5,460 nucleotides of DNA from Victivallales bacterium (GCA_017458805.1 JAFTAC010000634.1:1-5460); one strand, 5' to 3'. Shown: positions 1-5,460, counted from the first letter of the stretch. Numbers and translations are program-made. The notes: generated by a model from the letters alone, not told the origin.

Positions 1-2150
1 AGCATCCCAAGGCCAGCCAGCGCGAAGTTGAAGATGCCCGGGAGTTCCATCGGAATGATGGTGGACTTGATGTCCCTGATCTCGCTAGTGCTGCCTCGAA
101 ACCGCTGCTCGAACGGAATGATAATGAGGCGGTCCCAGATGCCCTCTGATTTATCAAAGAAAACAGGGAGGGAGTTGCAGCCGAAGACAAAGCGGGCCGT
201 GCATTTGGCGAAGGTGATGTCCTTGCCCTTCTTCTCGATGACCAGCATCCCGCCCGACACGGCGTCCTTGAAGTCACCCTCTATGGAGCGCAGTTTGCCC
301 TGTGGATCCTCGGTTGGCATTTCGCCGACGATGTTCACCAAGCATTCGGCCAACTTCCACAGCGAGAACTTATCCTCGAACTTCAGGAGCGGCAGGCGGC
401 AGACGTTGCGGTCGCAGACCAGGGCCCGCATAATATCCAGGTAGGTGGACTTGCCCGTGCCGCCCTCGCCCGTGCAGAAGAACGACACGTTGTAGGAGGT
501 GTCCGGCACCAGCATCAGGCCCAGCATCATCTGGACGACCGCCTGGATATCGGGACTGGGCTGGGTGGATCTGAGCCATGCGAGGAAGCGCGGGCATTCC
601 GCCTCGGGGTCGTAGGGGTATTCCATCGCGAACGTGGATAGCAGGTCGGGTGTCAGGGGCATCGTGAATTCCCGCGCCTCCTCGCGCCCAACCTTGCGAT
701 TCTGGGTTGCGGCCTGGAAGTGGCGCGCTGCGGCGGTCTCGATGTCCACCAGGCAGTTGGACATCGCGTGCCATCCTGTTGCCATTTGGCCCGATGACAG
801 CCACATGGGCATCTCCGCGACCGAAGATATGCCGCAGTTGCTGGTGGAGCGCAGCCCCAGAAGCAGGGAGCGCAGGGCATTGGAGGAGGGCTGTACGTGG
901 TAGGCGTCGCCCACCATGGGATCCAGGAGGAAGGACATTGCCTCGTTCTCCATATCCGAATCGGGCATCTGTTTATAGCACATACCATCATAGGCATACC
1001 AGGAATTGCGCCAGTAGCGCAGCGTCAGCAGATCTCCCGCGCTGGTGGTCCAGCGGGTGCGCCGAAATGCCCTGATCAGGCCGACGTAGTCCGTTGCCGG
1101 ACGCCCAACCTTGCCGCCGGCGGAGGCGTTTGCCTGCCTTTGCGTCTTTGTGGCATTCTTCTGGATTTCCTGCTGTTTCTCCTCAAGTTCCTTCCACTCG
1201 GCGGGACGCAGAAAGTGGGATGCGTCCTGGGCGGTCAGGACGGCGCGATGCACGAACTGGTAGAACTCCCGGTCCTGTTCCTCACGCGGCTTGGATGTGG
1301 TGTGCATCTTCACCCATGCGTCCGACGGATCCTTGTACCCAGCCAGGCTGAAAAACTTTATCTTCGGCAGGAGGGAAGAGGGGGTGCGCCTTTCATCAAG
1401 GCCAGCCAGGCGGGTATAGAGGGTATGGCCGCCCGTGTCTTTTTCGATGTGGACATAGATGGTGTCGTAGAACCTGAGTTGCGGGTCGTCCCTGACGGGC
1501 TTGTAGTTGTTGGACCCTGGCAGGCCGAGGGCGTTGAAGCGGCAGCGCTGTCCGTCCGCGTCGATGTAGTCTACGCTCCAGAGGGAGTGGCAGTCGCTCT
1601 CGCCCTCCACGAGGATGACCTCCCTGCTGGAGGCGTCCTGCCTCCAGAGGCCGTAGAGGCAGAGGCGGGAGTCCCGCTCCCAGAGGAAGCGGGATGGCTC
1701 GGAGCCCCGCTCCTTCTGCATCCTCATGCGCCAGCGTATTCCGCATGGTTCCATGGCGTTCTTGCTGTCCCAGTAGGGCATTCTGACACCCTGGCTTTTC
1801 CTGCCCTTGGAGGAGACGCGCTCGCCATCGGTCACGCCGAAACTCTCCAGTTTCTTCGGGTCCAGGCATTTCGCCTGGGCATACTGAGCCAGCGTGCAGC
1901 CATACGCGAAGTTGGCCGCATGGTACTGGCGGCCCGGCTCCAGAAAGAGGTCCTTCATTTCAAGATGCACGGCGGAAAGTACCGTTTCCGTGGCACAGCC
2001 CGCCTGGCAATGGACAAGTACCTTGCCCTGCTTTACGGAGATGCACAGGGAGGCGTTGGTGTCGTCGTGGGCGGGGCACTGCGCCTTCCAGGCGTCTGTT
2101 CCAGAATGCTGCACGCCGTGGAACCGCCCAAGTATCTCAGTAATATTCAT
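1..2150 (-). CDS. Phage-type primase-helicase: zinc finger, TOPRIM and superfamily 3 (D5/P4 alpha-like) helicase, C-terminus off window
   Basis: This is the replicative primase-helicase of a phage-like element, expected to unwind DNA and prime synthesis at the fork. The minus-strand frame is open for 716 codons and leaves the window before a stop. Domains in order: a CHC2-type zinc finger (C25, H28, C48, C52); a TOPRIM core with VEGESD (E182) and, about 50 residues on, IEKDTGG (E236, D238), a variant of the usual DxD; a charged, glutamine-rich linker at about 319-350; a D5_N-like region starting near YWRNSWY (379-385); then an SF3 ATPase with Walker A GEGGTGKST (561-569), Walker B-like NIVGE (E610), sensor asparagine N659 and the conserved WDR (R674). 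The start ATG at 2150 follows GGGGAG by 7 nt and overlaps the end of the upstream gene by 14 bp. The family assignment is secure. Primase activity is inferred from the zinc finger and TOPRIM. Confidence 0.93.
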   Translation of the reverse strand, partial: MNITEILGRFHGVQHSGTDAWKAQCPAHDDTNASLCISVKQGKVLVHCQAGCATETVLSAVHLEMKDLFLEPGRQYHAANFAYGCTLAQYAQAKCLDPKKLESFGVTDGERVSSKGRKSQGVRMPYWDSKNAMEPCGIRWRMRMQKERGSEPSRFLWERDSRLCLYGLWRQDASSREVILVEGESDCHSLWSVDYIDADGQRCRFNALGLPGSNNYKPVRDDPQLRFYDTIYVHIEKDTGGHTLYTRLAGLDERRTPSSLLPKIKFFSLAGYKDPSDAWVKMHTTSKPREEQDREFYQFVHRAVLTAQDASHFLRPAEWKELEEKQQEIQKNATKTQRQANASAGGKVGRPATDYVGLIRAFRRTRWTTSAGDLLTLRYWRNSWYAYDGMCYKQMPDSDMENEAMSFLLDPMVGDAYHVQPSSNALRSLLLGLRSTSNCGISSVAEMPMWLSSGQMATGWHAMSNCLVDIETAAARHFQAATQNRKVGREEAREFTMPLTPDLLSTFAMEYPYDPEAECPRFLAWLRSTQPSPDIQAVVQMMLGLMLVPDTSYNVSFFCTGEGGTGKSTYLDIMRALVCDRNVCRLPLLKFEDKFSLWKLAECLVNIVGEMPTEDPQGKLRSIEGDFKDAVSGGMLVIEKKGKDITFAKCTARFVFGCNSLPVFFDKSEGIWDRLIIIPFEQRFRGSTSEIRDIKSTIIPMELPGIFNFALAGLGM

Positions 2151-2496
2151 TGTCAATCTCCCCAGCCAGTTCATTCAGCAACTTCTGTTCGCGGACCGAC
2201 CTCCGGCCGTAGTCCGCCACCACGTGGAGCGTGATGGCGTTGAGGTAGGTGTTCCAGGAGGTGGCGCGGTCCTTCGGCTGTCTGCGCCACGATGACACGT
2301 GGGACATGGCGCGGATGGTCGCGTCTTGCGCCACATCCTCAACGTCCGCCGGGGCGAGGCGTCCGTTCTTGACGCACCATTTGGCGACCTTCAGAGCCTC
2401 GGACCTGGTATGCGCGGCCAGGCGCTCGCGCTCGGCGTCGGTGGCAAGTCCGAGGAGGCACTTCGTCGCAATCAGGGATGCCGCGCTGGCTTCCAT
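2137..2496 (-). CDS. Small sigma-70 region 2-like protein without region 4
   Basis: A 119-aa protein whose centre looks like region 2 of ECF-type sigma-70 factors. Residues 34-70 form a helix followed by ADVEDVAQDATIRAMSHV (50-67), matching the usual pattern of acidic residues, VxQ-[ED] and RA that contacts the RNA polymerase clamp helices. Residues 80-104 (SWNTYLNAIT, then ADYGRRSVREQ) match the [FS]xxWLxxIxxNxxxDxxRR pattern of regions 2.3-2.4, which melt and read the -10 element. There is no region 3 or 4 DNA-binding helix-turn-helix; the protein ends about 15 residues after the match. It could be a minimal phage sigma factor, a polymerase-binding decoy, or a DNA-binding protein that reuses the fold. 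The ATG follows AGGAG by 6 nt, and the gene lies 22 nt after the preceding start-to-stop frame ends within a tight operon. The assignment is by pattern only, without a profile search. Confidence 0.72.
   Translation of the reverse strand: MEASAASLIATKCLLGLATDAERERLAAHTRSEALKVAKWCVKNGRLAPADVEDVAQDATIRAMSHVSSWRRQPKDRATSWNTYLNAITLHVVADYGRRSVREQKLLNELAGEIDNEYY
2158..2163 (-). promoter_or_regulatory. Ribosome binding site of the primase-helicase
   Basis: GGGGAG on the minus strand, 7 nt before ATG 2150. It lies inside the last codons of the upstream sigma-like gene. It fixes the primase start at 2150, and the 14-bp overlap suggests translational coupling. Confidence 0.7.
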
Positions 2497-2507
2497 AGGA
2501 GGCTCCT
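2497..2507 (-). promoter_or_regulatory. Palindromic ribosome binding site of the sigma-like gene
   Basis: The minus-strand sequence AGGAGCCTCCT is an AGGAG Shine-Dalgarno 6 nt before ATG 2496, followed by its own reverse complement. The dyad is symmetric about a single base, so it cannot form an intramolecular hairpin. It may simply be chance, or an operator-like site. Confidence 0.55.
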
Positions 2508-2511
2508 GCTG

Positions 2512-3309
2512 TTACCAGACGTTTGCAATGATGCTTTCTTCCTGGTAGATGAACGTCTCCGCATTTGCTTCAACCAGGTTTTCCGCATCGAGCCGGAGAT
2601 TGCCGTAATCTGAGGAATCCGCATTCTCCTCAATGACGTATGCTCCACGGCACACTCCGGCCGAATCAAAGTAGCGAACATCATAGCCATTTAGAAGGAG
2701 TTTCTCTATGCTGCGGGGATGCAGCATACCATTCCTCATCACCACAAGTTCGCCGATTCCCGCCATAGCATCCATCAATTTCTCCTCCTGCCCAGACGGA
2801 AGCAAGACAATCCGCGAACCAGAGTTAGAGACCACTCTGACGCTGCGCTCCCAGTTGGGCACGGAGCCTTGCTGGCAAGGGAAGACCGCTTTGCATTTCA
2901 GTCTATAGGCCGCATTCGTAATGGCACGGACCTTCGGCGAAGAAATCCCCACGTCATCCTGCTCGTCATCTGCCTCGGACGCATCCTGGCTGGCCGACGG
3001 GAAGTCGAACTCCAGCTGCTCCAGGTCCACGACCTCCTCGGGGAAGTCGTCGTCGCAGAACTTCATCGTGCGCTTATAGGAGAGTTTATCCACCTGCACC
3101 TTGGCCTGGGTCCTGCCATGGTACAGGACATTGACCACGATCGCCACCGACATAGGCTCGCATTTATCAGGGTCCAGGCGCCTCCTCTCCTCCGCCTCCA
3201 TCAGGATATTGCAGGCATTGCGCTCCCAGGCGTACTGCAGGGCGCGGCTGCCCGCCGCGCGGAACTTCTCGACAAACTCGTTGTGCTTTTCATCCACTAG
3301 ATTTTCCAT
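2512..3309 (-). CDS. Unrecognised phage protein with an acidic central segment
   Basis: A 265-aa protein that I do not recognise. The first ~45 residues are charged and probably helical. Residues 53-85 (SVAIVVNVLYHG, later VDKLSYKRTMKF) look like paired beta strands. Residues 86-119 are strongly acidic (DDDFPEE, later DASEADDEQDD) and probably a disordered linker. The second half (about 125-225) is mixed alpha/beta, with RIVLLPSGQEEKLMDAM and LLLNGYDVRYFDSAGV, and the end is acidic again. There is no signal peptide or membrane span. The N-terminal layout, a helix followed by a strand-rich segment, loosely recalls small conserved proteins found near phage replication genes, but I would not assign it. 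The ATG follows AAGGAG by 7 nt, and that Shine-Dalgarno overlaps the TAA of the upstream kinase gene, so the two are probably translated together. Confidence 0.85.
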   Translation of the reverse strand: MENLVDEKHNEFVEKFRAAGSRALQYAWERNACNILMEAEERRRLDPDKCEPMSVAIVVNVLYHGRTQAKVQVDKLSYKRTMKFCDDDFPEEVVDLEQLEFDFPSASQDASEADDEQDDVGISSPKVRAITNAAYRLKCKAVFPCQQGSVPNWERSVRVVSNSGSRIVLLPSGQEEKLMDAMAGIGELVVMRNGMLHPRSIEKLLLNGYDVRYFDSAGVCRGAYVIEENADSSDYGNLRLDAENLVEANAETFIYQEESIIANVW

Positions 3310-3316
3310 CGCTGTT

Positions 3317-3323
3317 CTCCTTA
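3317..3323 (-). promoter_or_regulatory. Ribosome binding site overlapping the upstream stop codon
   Basis: The minus strand reads TAAGGAG. TAA (3323-3321) ends the kinase gene and AAGGAG (3322-3317) is the Shine-Dalgarno for the next gene, whose ATG is 7 nt further. This arrangement implies coupled translation and confirms the start at 3309. Confidence 0.7.
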
Positions 3324-3773
3324 CTGGTCAATCGGTTCGTAAATCAGTTCGTCCATTGTGTCAAGAATCTCCTGGCGGGGAATGTCCTGGAAGCTTGCGG
3401 CCATAGCGCGCAGGTCCTTCTCGGAGACGCCGTGCTGGTTGCGGCGAATCGCGGTCTCCAGGTCAATCTCCAGGGTGTAGATTTTCGCAGCCCTCTCGCA
3501 GTATGCGCTTTCGACTGCGTTGATGTCGGCGATGGTCGGGCAAACGTCGGCGAACACCACGTCCGGACGAAGCCCATTGTTCCCGATCTGATAGAGCAGG
3601 CGCATCGCCAGTGCCATCGCCTGCCTATAGCGGTCCTCCGTATAGACGTAGGCTCCGTCCTGATGGCAGAACATATCCGGCTCGATGTGGATGCAGCCCA
3701 GTTTCTTCGCGAATTCCCTCGCGAAAGTCGATTTGCCCGCGCCTGGCAGGCCACGCACGATGTACAGGCTCAT
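3321..3773 (-). CDS. AAA_33 / polynucleotide kinase-like P-loop kinase
   Basis: A 150-aa single-domain P-loop protein of the group containing T4 polynucleotide kinase N-domains, N4BP2-like proteins and zeta-toxin-like kinases. Visible motifs are Walker A GLPGAGKST (8-16) right at the N-terminus; IEPDMF (30-35), whose Asp33 is at the place of the catalytic or substrate-binding aspartate; a strand DVVFADVCPT (71-80); and a lid segment RRNQHGVSEKDLRAM (110-124) that closely resembles the RN-x-H-x-VP...I..M element of N4BP2/PNK-like kinases. The likely reaction is ATP-dependent phosphorylation of a polynucleotide 5' end or a nucleoside-like substrate. The substrate cannot be read from the sequence. 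No phosphatase or ligase domain is fused. AAGGAGG lies 5 nt before the ATG. It is the first gene after the 225-bp non-coding gap. Confidence 0.88.
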   Translation of the reverse strand: MSLYIVRGLPGAGKSTFAREFAKKLGCIHIEPDMFCHQDGAYVYTEDRYRQAMALAMRLLYQIGNNGLRPDVVFADVCPTIADINAVESAYCERAAKIYTLEIDLETAIRRNQHGVSEKDLRAMAASFQDIPRQEILDTMDELIYEPIDQ

Positions 3774-3845
3774 TGGTACCTCCTTGGTTGTGAGATGAGA
3801 TGAAAGGAAAAGTCTCCTGCTGGCAAACTTACGGGCATCGGCAGG

Positions 3846-3884
3846 TGGCGATGTTATGATGTCGGCGAGGCGCTAACATCGCCA
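3846..3884. repeat. Perfect 11-bp inverted repeat with 17-nt loop
   Basis: TGGCGATGTTA (3846-3856) is exactly complementary to TAACATCGCCA (3874-3884). The same hairpin forms on either strand. It is not followed by a T-run on either side, so it is not a standard intrinsic terminator. The stem is long enough to be an RNA hairpin or a dyad operator upstream of the kinase gene. Confidence 0.8.
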
Positions 3885-3904
3885 GCACGGAGTCCCCGTA
3901 GCCA

Positions 3905-3947
3905 CCGCTGCGCCCAGTTTTCTCTCCAGCCTGCCGTAGCGCAGCGG
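3905..3947. repeat. Perfect 9-bp GC-rich inverted repeat with 25-nt loop
   Basis: CCGCTGCGC (3905-3913) is exactly complementary to GCGCAGCGG (3939-3947). It lies 20 bp from the 11-bp inverted repeat, so the two would form neighbouring hairpins in a transcript crossing the gap. A smaller competing hairpin, GCAGC-GGC-GCTGC, overlaps its right arm. Confidence 0.65.
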
Positions 3948-3998
3948 CGCTGCAACTTGCCTAACGGTTGATGGGAACACGGCAGGTGGTTGGGTCGA

Positions 3999-4250
3999 TT
4001 ATGCTTCTGTCTGCTCTCTTGCCATGTCCGCCATACTCAGAATACACAGGATGACGGACACTCCGCCTATACGCACGATGATATCTTCCAGCCCACGGTT
4101 GCACTTCGCAAGCGCCCCGTAAACCAGAAGGTCGCTGTTTTCGCGGGAGAGATTGTCAATGTCCCCCCGCAACTTCCTGGCGTCTTCCTCCCAGGTCTTC
4201 AACATCCCCTGCACCCTGTCCCTCAATAGAACCAAACGCCCATCCATCAT
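3999..4250 (-). CDS. Small coiled-coil protein with C-terminal membrane anchor
   Basis: An 83-aa protein of unknown function. Residues about 6-45 are highly charged with heptad-like spacing of L/V/I (LVLLRDRVQGMLKTW, then RKLRGDIDNLSREN), predicting a coiled coil. Residues about 57-73 (IIVRIGGVSVILCILSM) are hydrophobic enough for one membrane span, followed by a short acidic tail. This layout, a cytoplasmic coil plus a C-terminal anchor, occurs in many small phage membrane proteins, but no family is recognised. AGGAGG lies 7 nt before the ATG at 4250. A second ATG follows immediately and a third lies two codons on; the Shine-Dalgarno spacing favours 4250. The start overlaps the stop of the hydrophobic mini-ORF as ATGA, suggesting coupled translation. 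Confidence 0.75.
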   Translation of the reverse strand: MMDGRLVLLRDRVQGMLKTWEEDARKLRGDIDNLSRENSDLLVYGALAKCNRGLEDIIVRIGGVSVILCILSMADMAREQTEA

Positions 4251-4369
4251 CTTCTTGCCTCCTGTTGATTCTCAAGCCAATTGACGATTGAACTCCCAAG
4301 GCACGCGATGGCGTAGAGGACGCCACCGACCGCCAGGGTGATTCCACAAATGCCGACGAGCGTCAGCAC
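4247..4369 (-). CDS. Putative 40-aa single-span membrane mini-protein, overlapping the methyltransferase 3' end
   Basis: In a different frame from the methyltransferase tail there is a 40-codon ORF with a GTG start at 4369. Residues 2-25 (LTLVGICGITLAV, then GGVLYAIACLG) form a convincing transmembrane helix, followed by a charged tail ending QQEARR. Its TGA overlaps the ATG of the next gene (ATGA), the classic coupling arrangement, and the first 24 codons mostly end in G or C, like the other genes. Weak points are the lack of a clear Shine-Dalgarno before the GTG and the short length. The frame is open only from a TAG at 4384-4382, so it may be the remnant of a longer small membrane gene whose 5' end was lost when the methyltransferase end was rearranged. 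Confidence 0.45.
   Translation of the reverse strand: MLTLVGICGITLAVGGVLYAIACLGSSIVNWLENQQEARR
4258..4263 (-). promoter_or_regulatory. Ribosome binding site of the coiled-coil membrane protein
   Basis: AGGAGG on the minus strand, 7 nt before ATG 4250. It lies within the last codons of the hydrophobic mini-ORF and just after the methyltransferase stop (4274-4272). Confidence 0.7.
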
Positions 4370-5460
4370 ACATCCAATCGACTAGTCCGTGTGTTCCGTG
4401 TGTGCAGGTGATTGTGTTCATCGGCGAGTTCACGCTTTTGGCTGCGACGTTGTTTTTCGTGTGCGCCATATCGATGATGAAACCTTCCACAAGCCCATAT
4501 CTATTTGAGCAGTCGCAAGTCGGCAATGTTTCCTCCTCCGAACTTATTCTTCTTTCACTTTTCTCACCGCCGTGATAGTGCGTCAGTAAAGGCTCGACTA
4601 GGCCGACGTGTCCACCACCAGCGGAAAGCGTAGGCAAAGGCTGGGACACTGGCCTTGCCGTGCACTTCATTTGTACGTCGCTGGTGCCGCGAAGAACGAC
4701 CAGGAACGGTTCGGCCCACTTTCCCCAATATTTCCGGATGCCGTTTTCAATTCTTCGAAGCGTGTTTTCTGCCAGAGGATGTTTGCGCTTGAAAATCGAT
4801 TCGCCTTTGATTGACCAGTCGATGATTTCCTTTGCAGGTATCCATCGGTTGTGGATGAACAAATCTGGTGTCCGCGAATGTGTCTGTTCAGGCCAGATTA
4901 TCCTTTCACCAGTTCCCAGCCTGACAGCCTGGACTATGAGGCGCTCCCTGCACGTAGCCGCTCCATAGTCTGCGGCGTTCATGATGCGCCAGTCAACCTT
5001 GTATCCGCTTCGTTTGACAGATTCAATCCAGTCTCGGAACAGAACGCCTTTCCGTCTTGGATCAGGCTGTCCAGCCTTGTAGAGTTTCCCGTCAATCACC
5101 GTATCGACTGCAAGCAACGGCCCCCAGTCCAGAAAGTCCGGGACATTCTCGACATACATCCTCCTGACGATGAGTTTCCTTATCCACGACAAAAGCATCT
5201 CCGGCTGGCAGCGCGACTGGTTGGCGCGTGGCTTCCCTCCCTTCGCCCGGCTGTGGTTCGTGCATTCAGGCGAGGCCCACAGGAAATCAAGCCGCCCGCT
5301 TGGTATTACATCAGTCGGATCTATTGAGTTTACCGACGCGCAAAGCCATTGACCATCGTGATTTCTTTTGTTTGTGTCAATGGCGATTTGCCAATGATTG
5401 ATGCCGACAAGCGTGTAATTCGCGCCTGCCTTCCGGAACGCCTCTATCATTCCCGTGGAG
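4272..5460 (-). CDS. C5-cytosine DNA methyltransferase (Dcm family), start off window, C-terminal motifs IX/X missing
   Basis: Transfers a methyl group from S-adenosylmethionine to carbon 5 of cytosine in DNA; in phages this usually protects the genome from host restriction. The frame stays open to the window edge, so the start and most of SAM-binding motif I are outside; the visible STGM before the internal Met at 5450 is probably the end of that glycine-rich loop. Numbering from that Met: motif IV ASPECTNHS (59-67, catalytic Cys63), motif VI ENVPDF (101-107), motif VIII NAADYGAATCRERL (159-172). Three target-recognition-like repeats of the form PLPT...GLVE lie at about 271-286, 308-322 and 343-357. 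After Trp359 the protein continues with 33 arginine/tryptophan-rich residues that look like out-of-frame translation, and the expected RML...EL...GFP and GNxVP segments are absent. Codon use is less GC-rich than in the primase gene. It may be a truncated or inactive enzyme. Confidence 0.92.
   Translation of the reverse strand, partial: STGMIEAFRKAGANYTLVGINHWQIAIDTNKRNHDGQWLCASVNSIDPTDVIPSGRLDFLWASPECTNHSRAKGGKPRANQSRCQPEMLLSWIRKLIVRRMYVENVPDFLDWGPLLAVDTVIDGKLYKAGQPDPRRKGVLFRDWIESVKRSGYKVDWRIMNAADYGAATCRERLIVQAVRLGTGERIIWPEQTHSRTPDLFIHNRWIPAKEIIDWSIKGESIFKRKHPLAENTLRRIENGIRKYWGKWAEPFLVVLRGTSDVQMKCTARPVSQPLPTLSAGGGHVGLVEPLLTHYHGGEKSERRISSEEETLPTCDCSNRYGLVEGFIIDMAHTKNNVAAKSVNSPMNTITCTHGTHGLVDWMCADARRHLWNHPGGRWRPLRHRVPWEFNRQLA
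4386..4403. repeat. Tandem 9-nt duplication in the methyltransferase 3' region
   Basis: TCCGTGTGT occurs twice in direct succession (4386-4394 and 4395-4403), encoding Thr-His-Gly twice in the methyltransferase. It sits immediately before the point where the family-like sequence ends, so it may mark a slippage or recombination event. Confidence 0.8.

Larger units (their letters stand above)
3774..3998. other. Intergenic segment with no convincing gene, structured
   Basis: This is the only sizeable gap in the cluster. The longest minus-strand reading frames in it are tiny (a GTG-initiated ~35-codon frame from about 3981 and a 16-codon frame) and lack a Shine-Dalgarno. It holds two perfect inverted repeats (listed separately), a 9-nt direct repeat GGCAGGTGG (3840-3848 and 3981-3989), and, at its left end, the AAGGAGG of the kinase gene (3779-3785). 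I see no clear -10/-35 promoter and no U-tract typical of an intrinsic terminator. It could contain a promoter or operator, a small RNA, or an origin element. Confidence 0.6.

Noticed and set aside
685..1114. 13-nt direct repeat CGCCCAACCTTGC at 685-697 and 1102-1114
   Set aside because: Both copies are in the same reading frame of the primase-helicase and encode K-V-G-R; a two-copy repeat in coding sequence is most simply chance.
1396..1869. A 157-codon minus-strand frame, rich in Arg, Pro and Leu
   Set aside because: It is a shifted frame inside the primase-helicase gene and lacks any domain; the true frame contains the TOPRIM motifs here.
897..2234. A 445-codon open frame on the plus strand
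   Set aside because: It is the antisense of the primase-helicase gene, whose minus-strand product has all expected motifs. The plus-strand product has no recognisable domain and no ribosome binding site.
2719..3300. A 193-codon plus-strand frame opposite the orphan acidic gene
   Set aside because: Low-complexity Leu/His/Arg composition is typical of an antisense shadow; the minus-strand gene has a good ribosome binding site and fits the operon.
3846..3884. Intrinsic terminator at the 11-bp inverted repeat
   Set aside because: Neither strand has a T-run after the stem, so standard rho-independent termination is not supported.
3785..3981. Small genes (GTG ~35 codons, ATG 16 codons) in the intergenic gap
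   Set aside because: They have no Shine-Dalgarno and no domain or membrane signature, and they overlap the inverted repeats.
1..5460. CRISPR array, tRNA, rRNA or insertion-sequence ends
   Set aside because: No regularly spaced repeats, no tRNA-like cloverleaf, no transposase and no terminal inverted repeats were seen.

Overview
The window is a compact, one-directional gene cluster. Every gene I can support lies on the minus strand and reads from the right edge to the left edge. The content (cytosine-C5 DNA methyltransferase, small membrane proteins, a polynucleotide-kinase-like P-loop protein, an orphan acidic protein, a sigma-region-2-like protein and a TOPRIM/superfamily 3 primase-helicase) is typical of the early or replication module of a tailed phage, prophage or phage-like integrative element. 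Most genes have strong AGGAGG-type ribosome binding sites 5-7 nt from ATG, with very short gaps or overlaps, so the host is a bacterium using classical Shine-Dalgarno initiation. The host cannot be named from this sequence. No structural, integrase, lysis or tRNA genes are visible.

Layout in the direction of transcription. (1) 5460-4272: a C5-cytosine methyltransferase, cut at its start by the window edge. Catalytic motifs IV, VI and VIII are present, but the C-terminal motif IX/X part is not. Its last ~33 codons overlap, in another frame, a 40-codon hydrophobic ORF (4369-4247). (2) That mini-ORF shares an ATGA stop/start with a coiled-coil plus membrane-anchor protein (4250-3999). (3) A 225-bp gap, 3998-3774, has no convincing gene but carries two perfect inverted repeats (11 bp and 9 bp stems). 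(4) 3773-3321: a small P-loop kinase of the AAA_33 / polynucleotide-kinase-like group. (5) 3309-2512: an unrecognised 265-aa protein with a strongly acidic centre. (6) 2496-2137: a 119-aa protein resembling sigma-70 region 2 with no region 4. (7) 2150-1: a large primase-helicase (zinc finger, TOPRIM, D5_N-like region, superfamily 3 helicase), cut by the left edge.

The likely joint role is phage genome replication (primase-helicase), DNA modification (methyltransferase) and nucleic-acid end processing or repair (kinase). The sigma-like protein could redirect or bind host RNA polymerase. The methyltransferase uses less GC-rich codons than the primase-helicase, suggesting a different history. 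The most interesting points are the sigma-region-2-only protein directly upstream of the replicative helicase, the damaged or rearranged 3' end of the methyltransferase with its overlapping membrane mini-ORF, and the structured intergenic segment.
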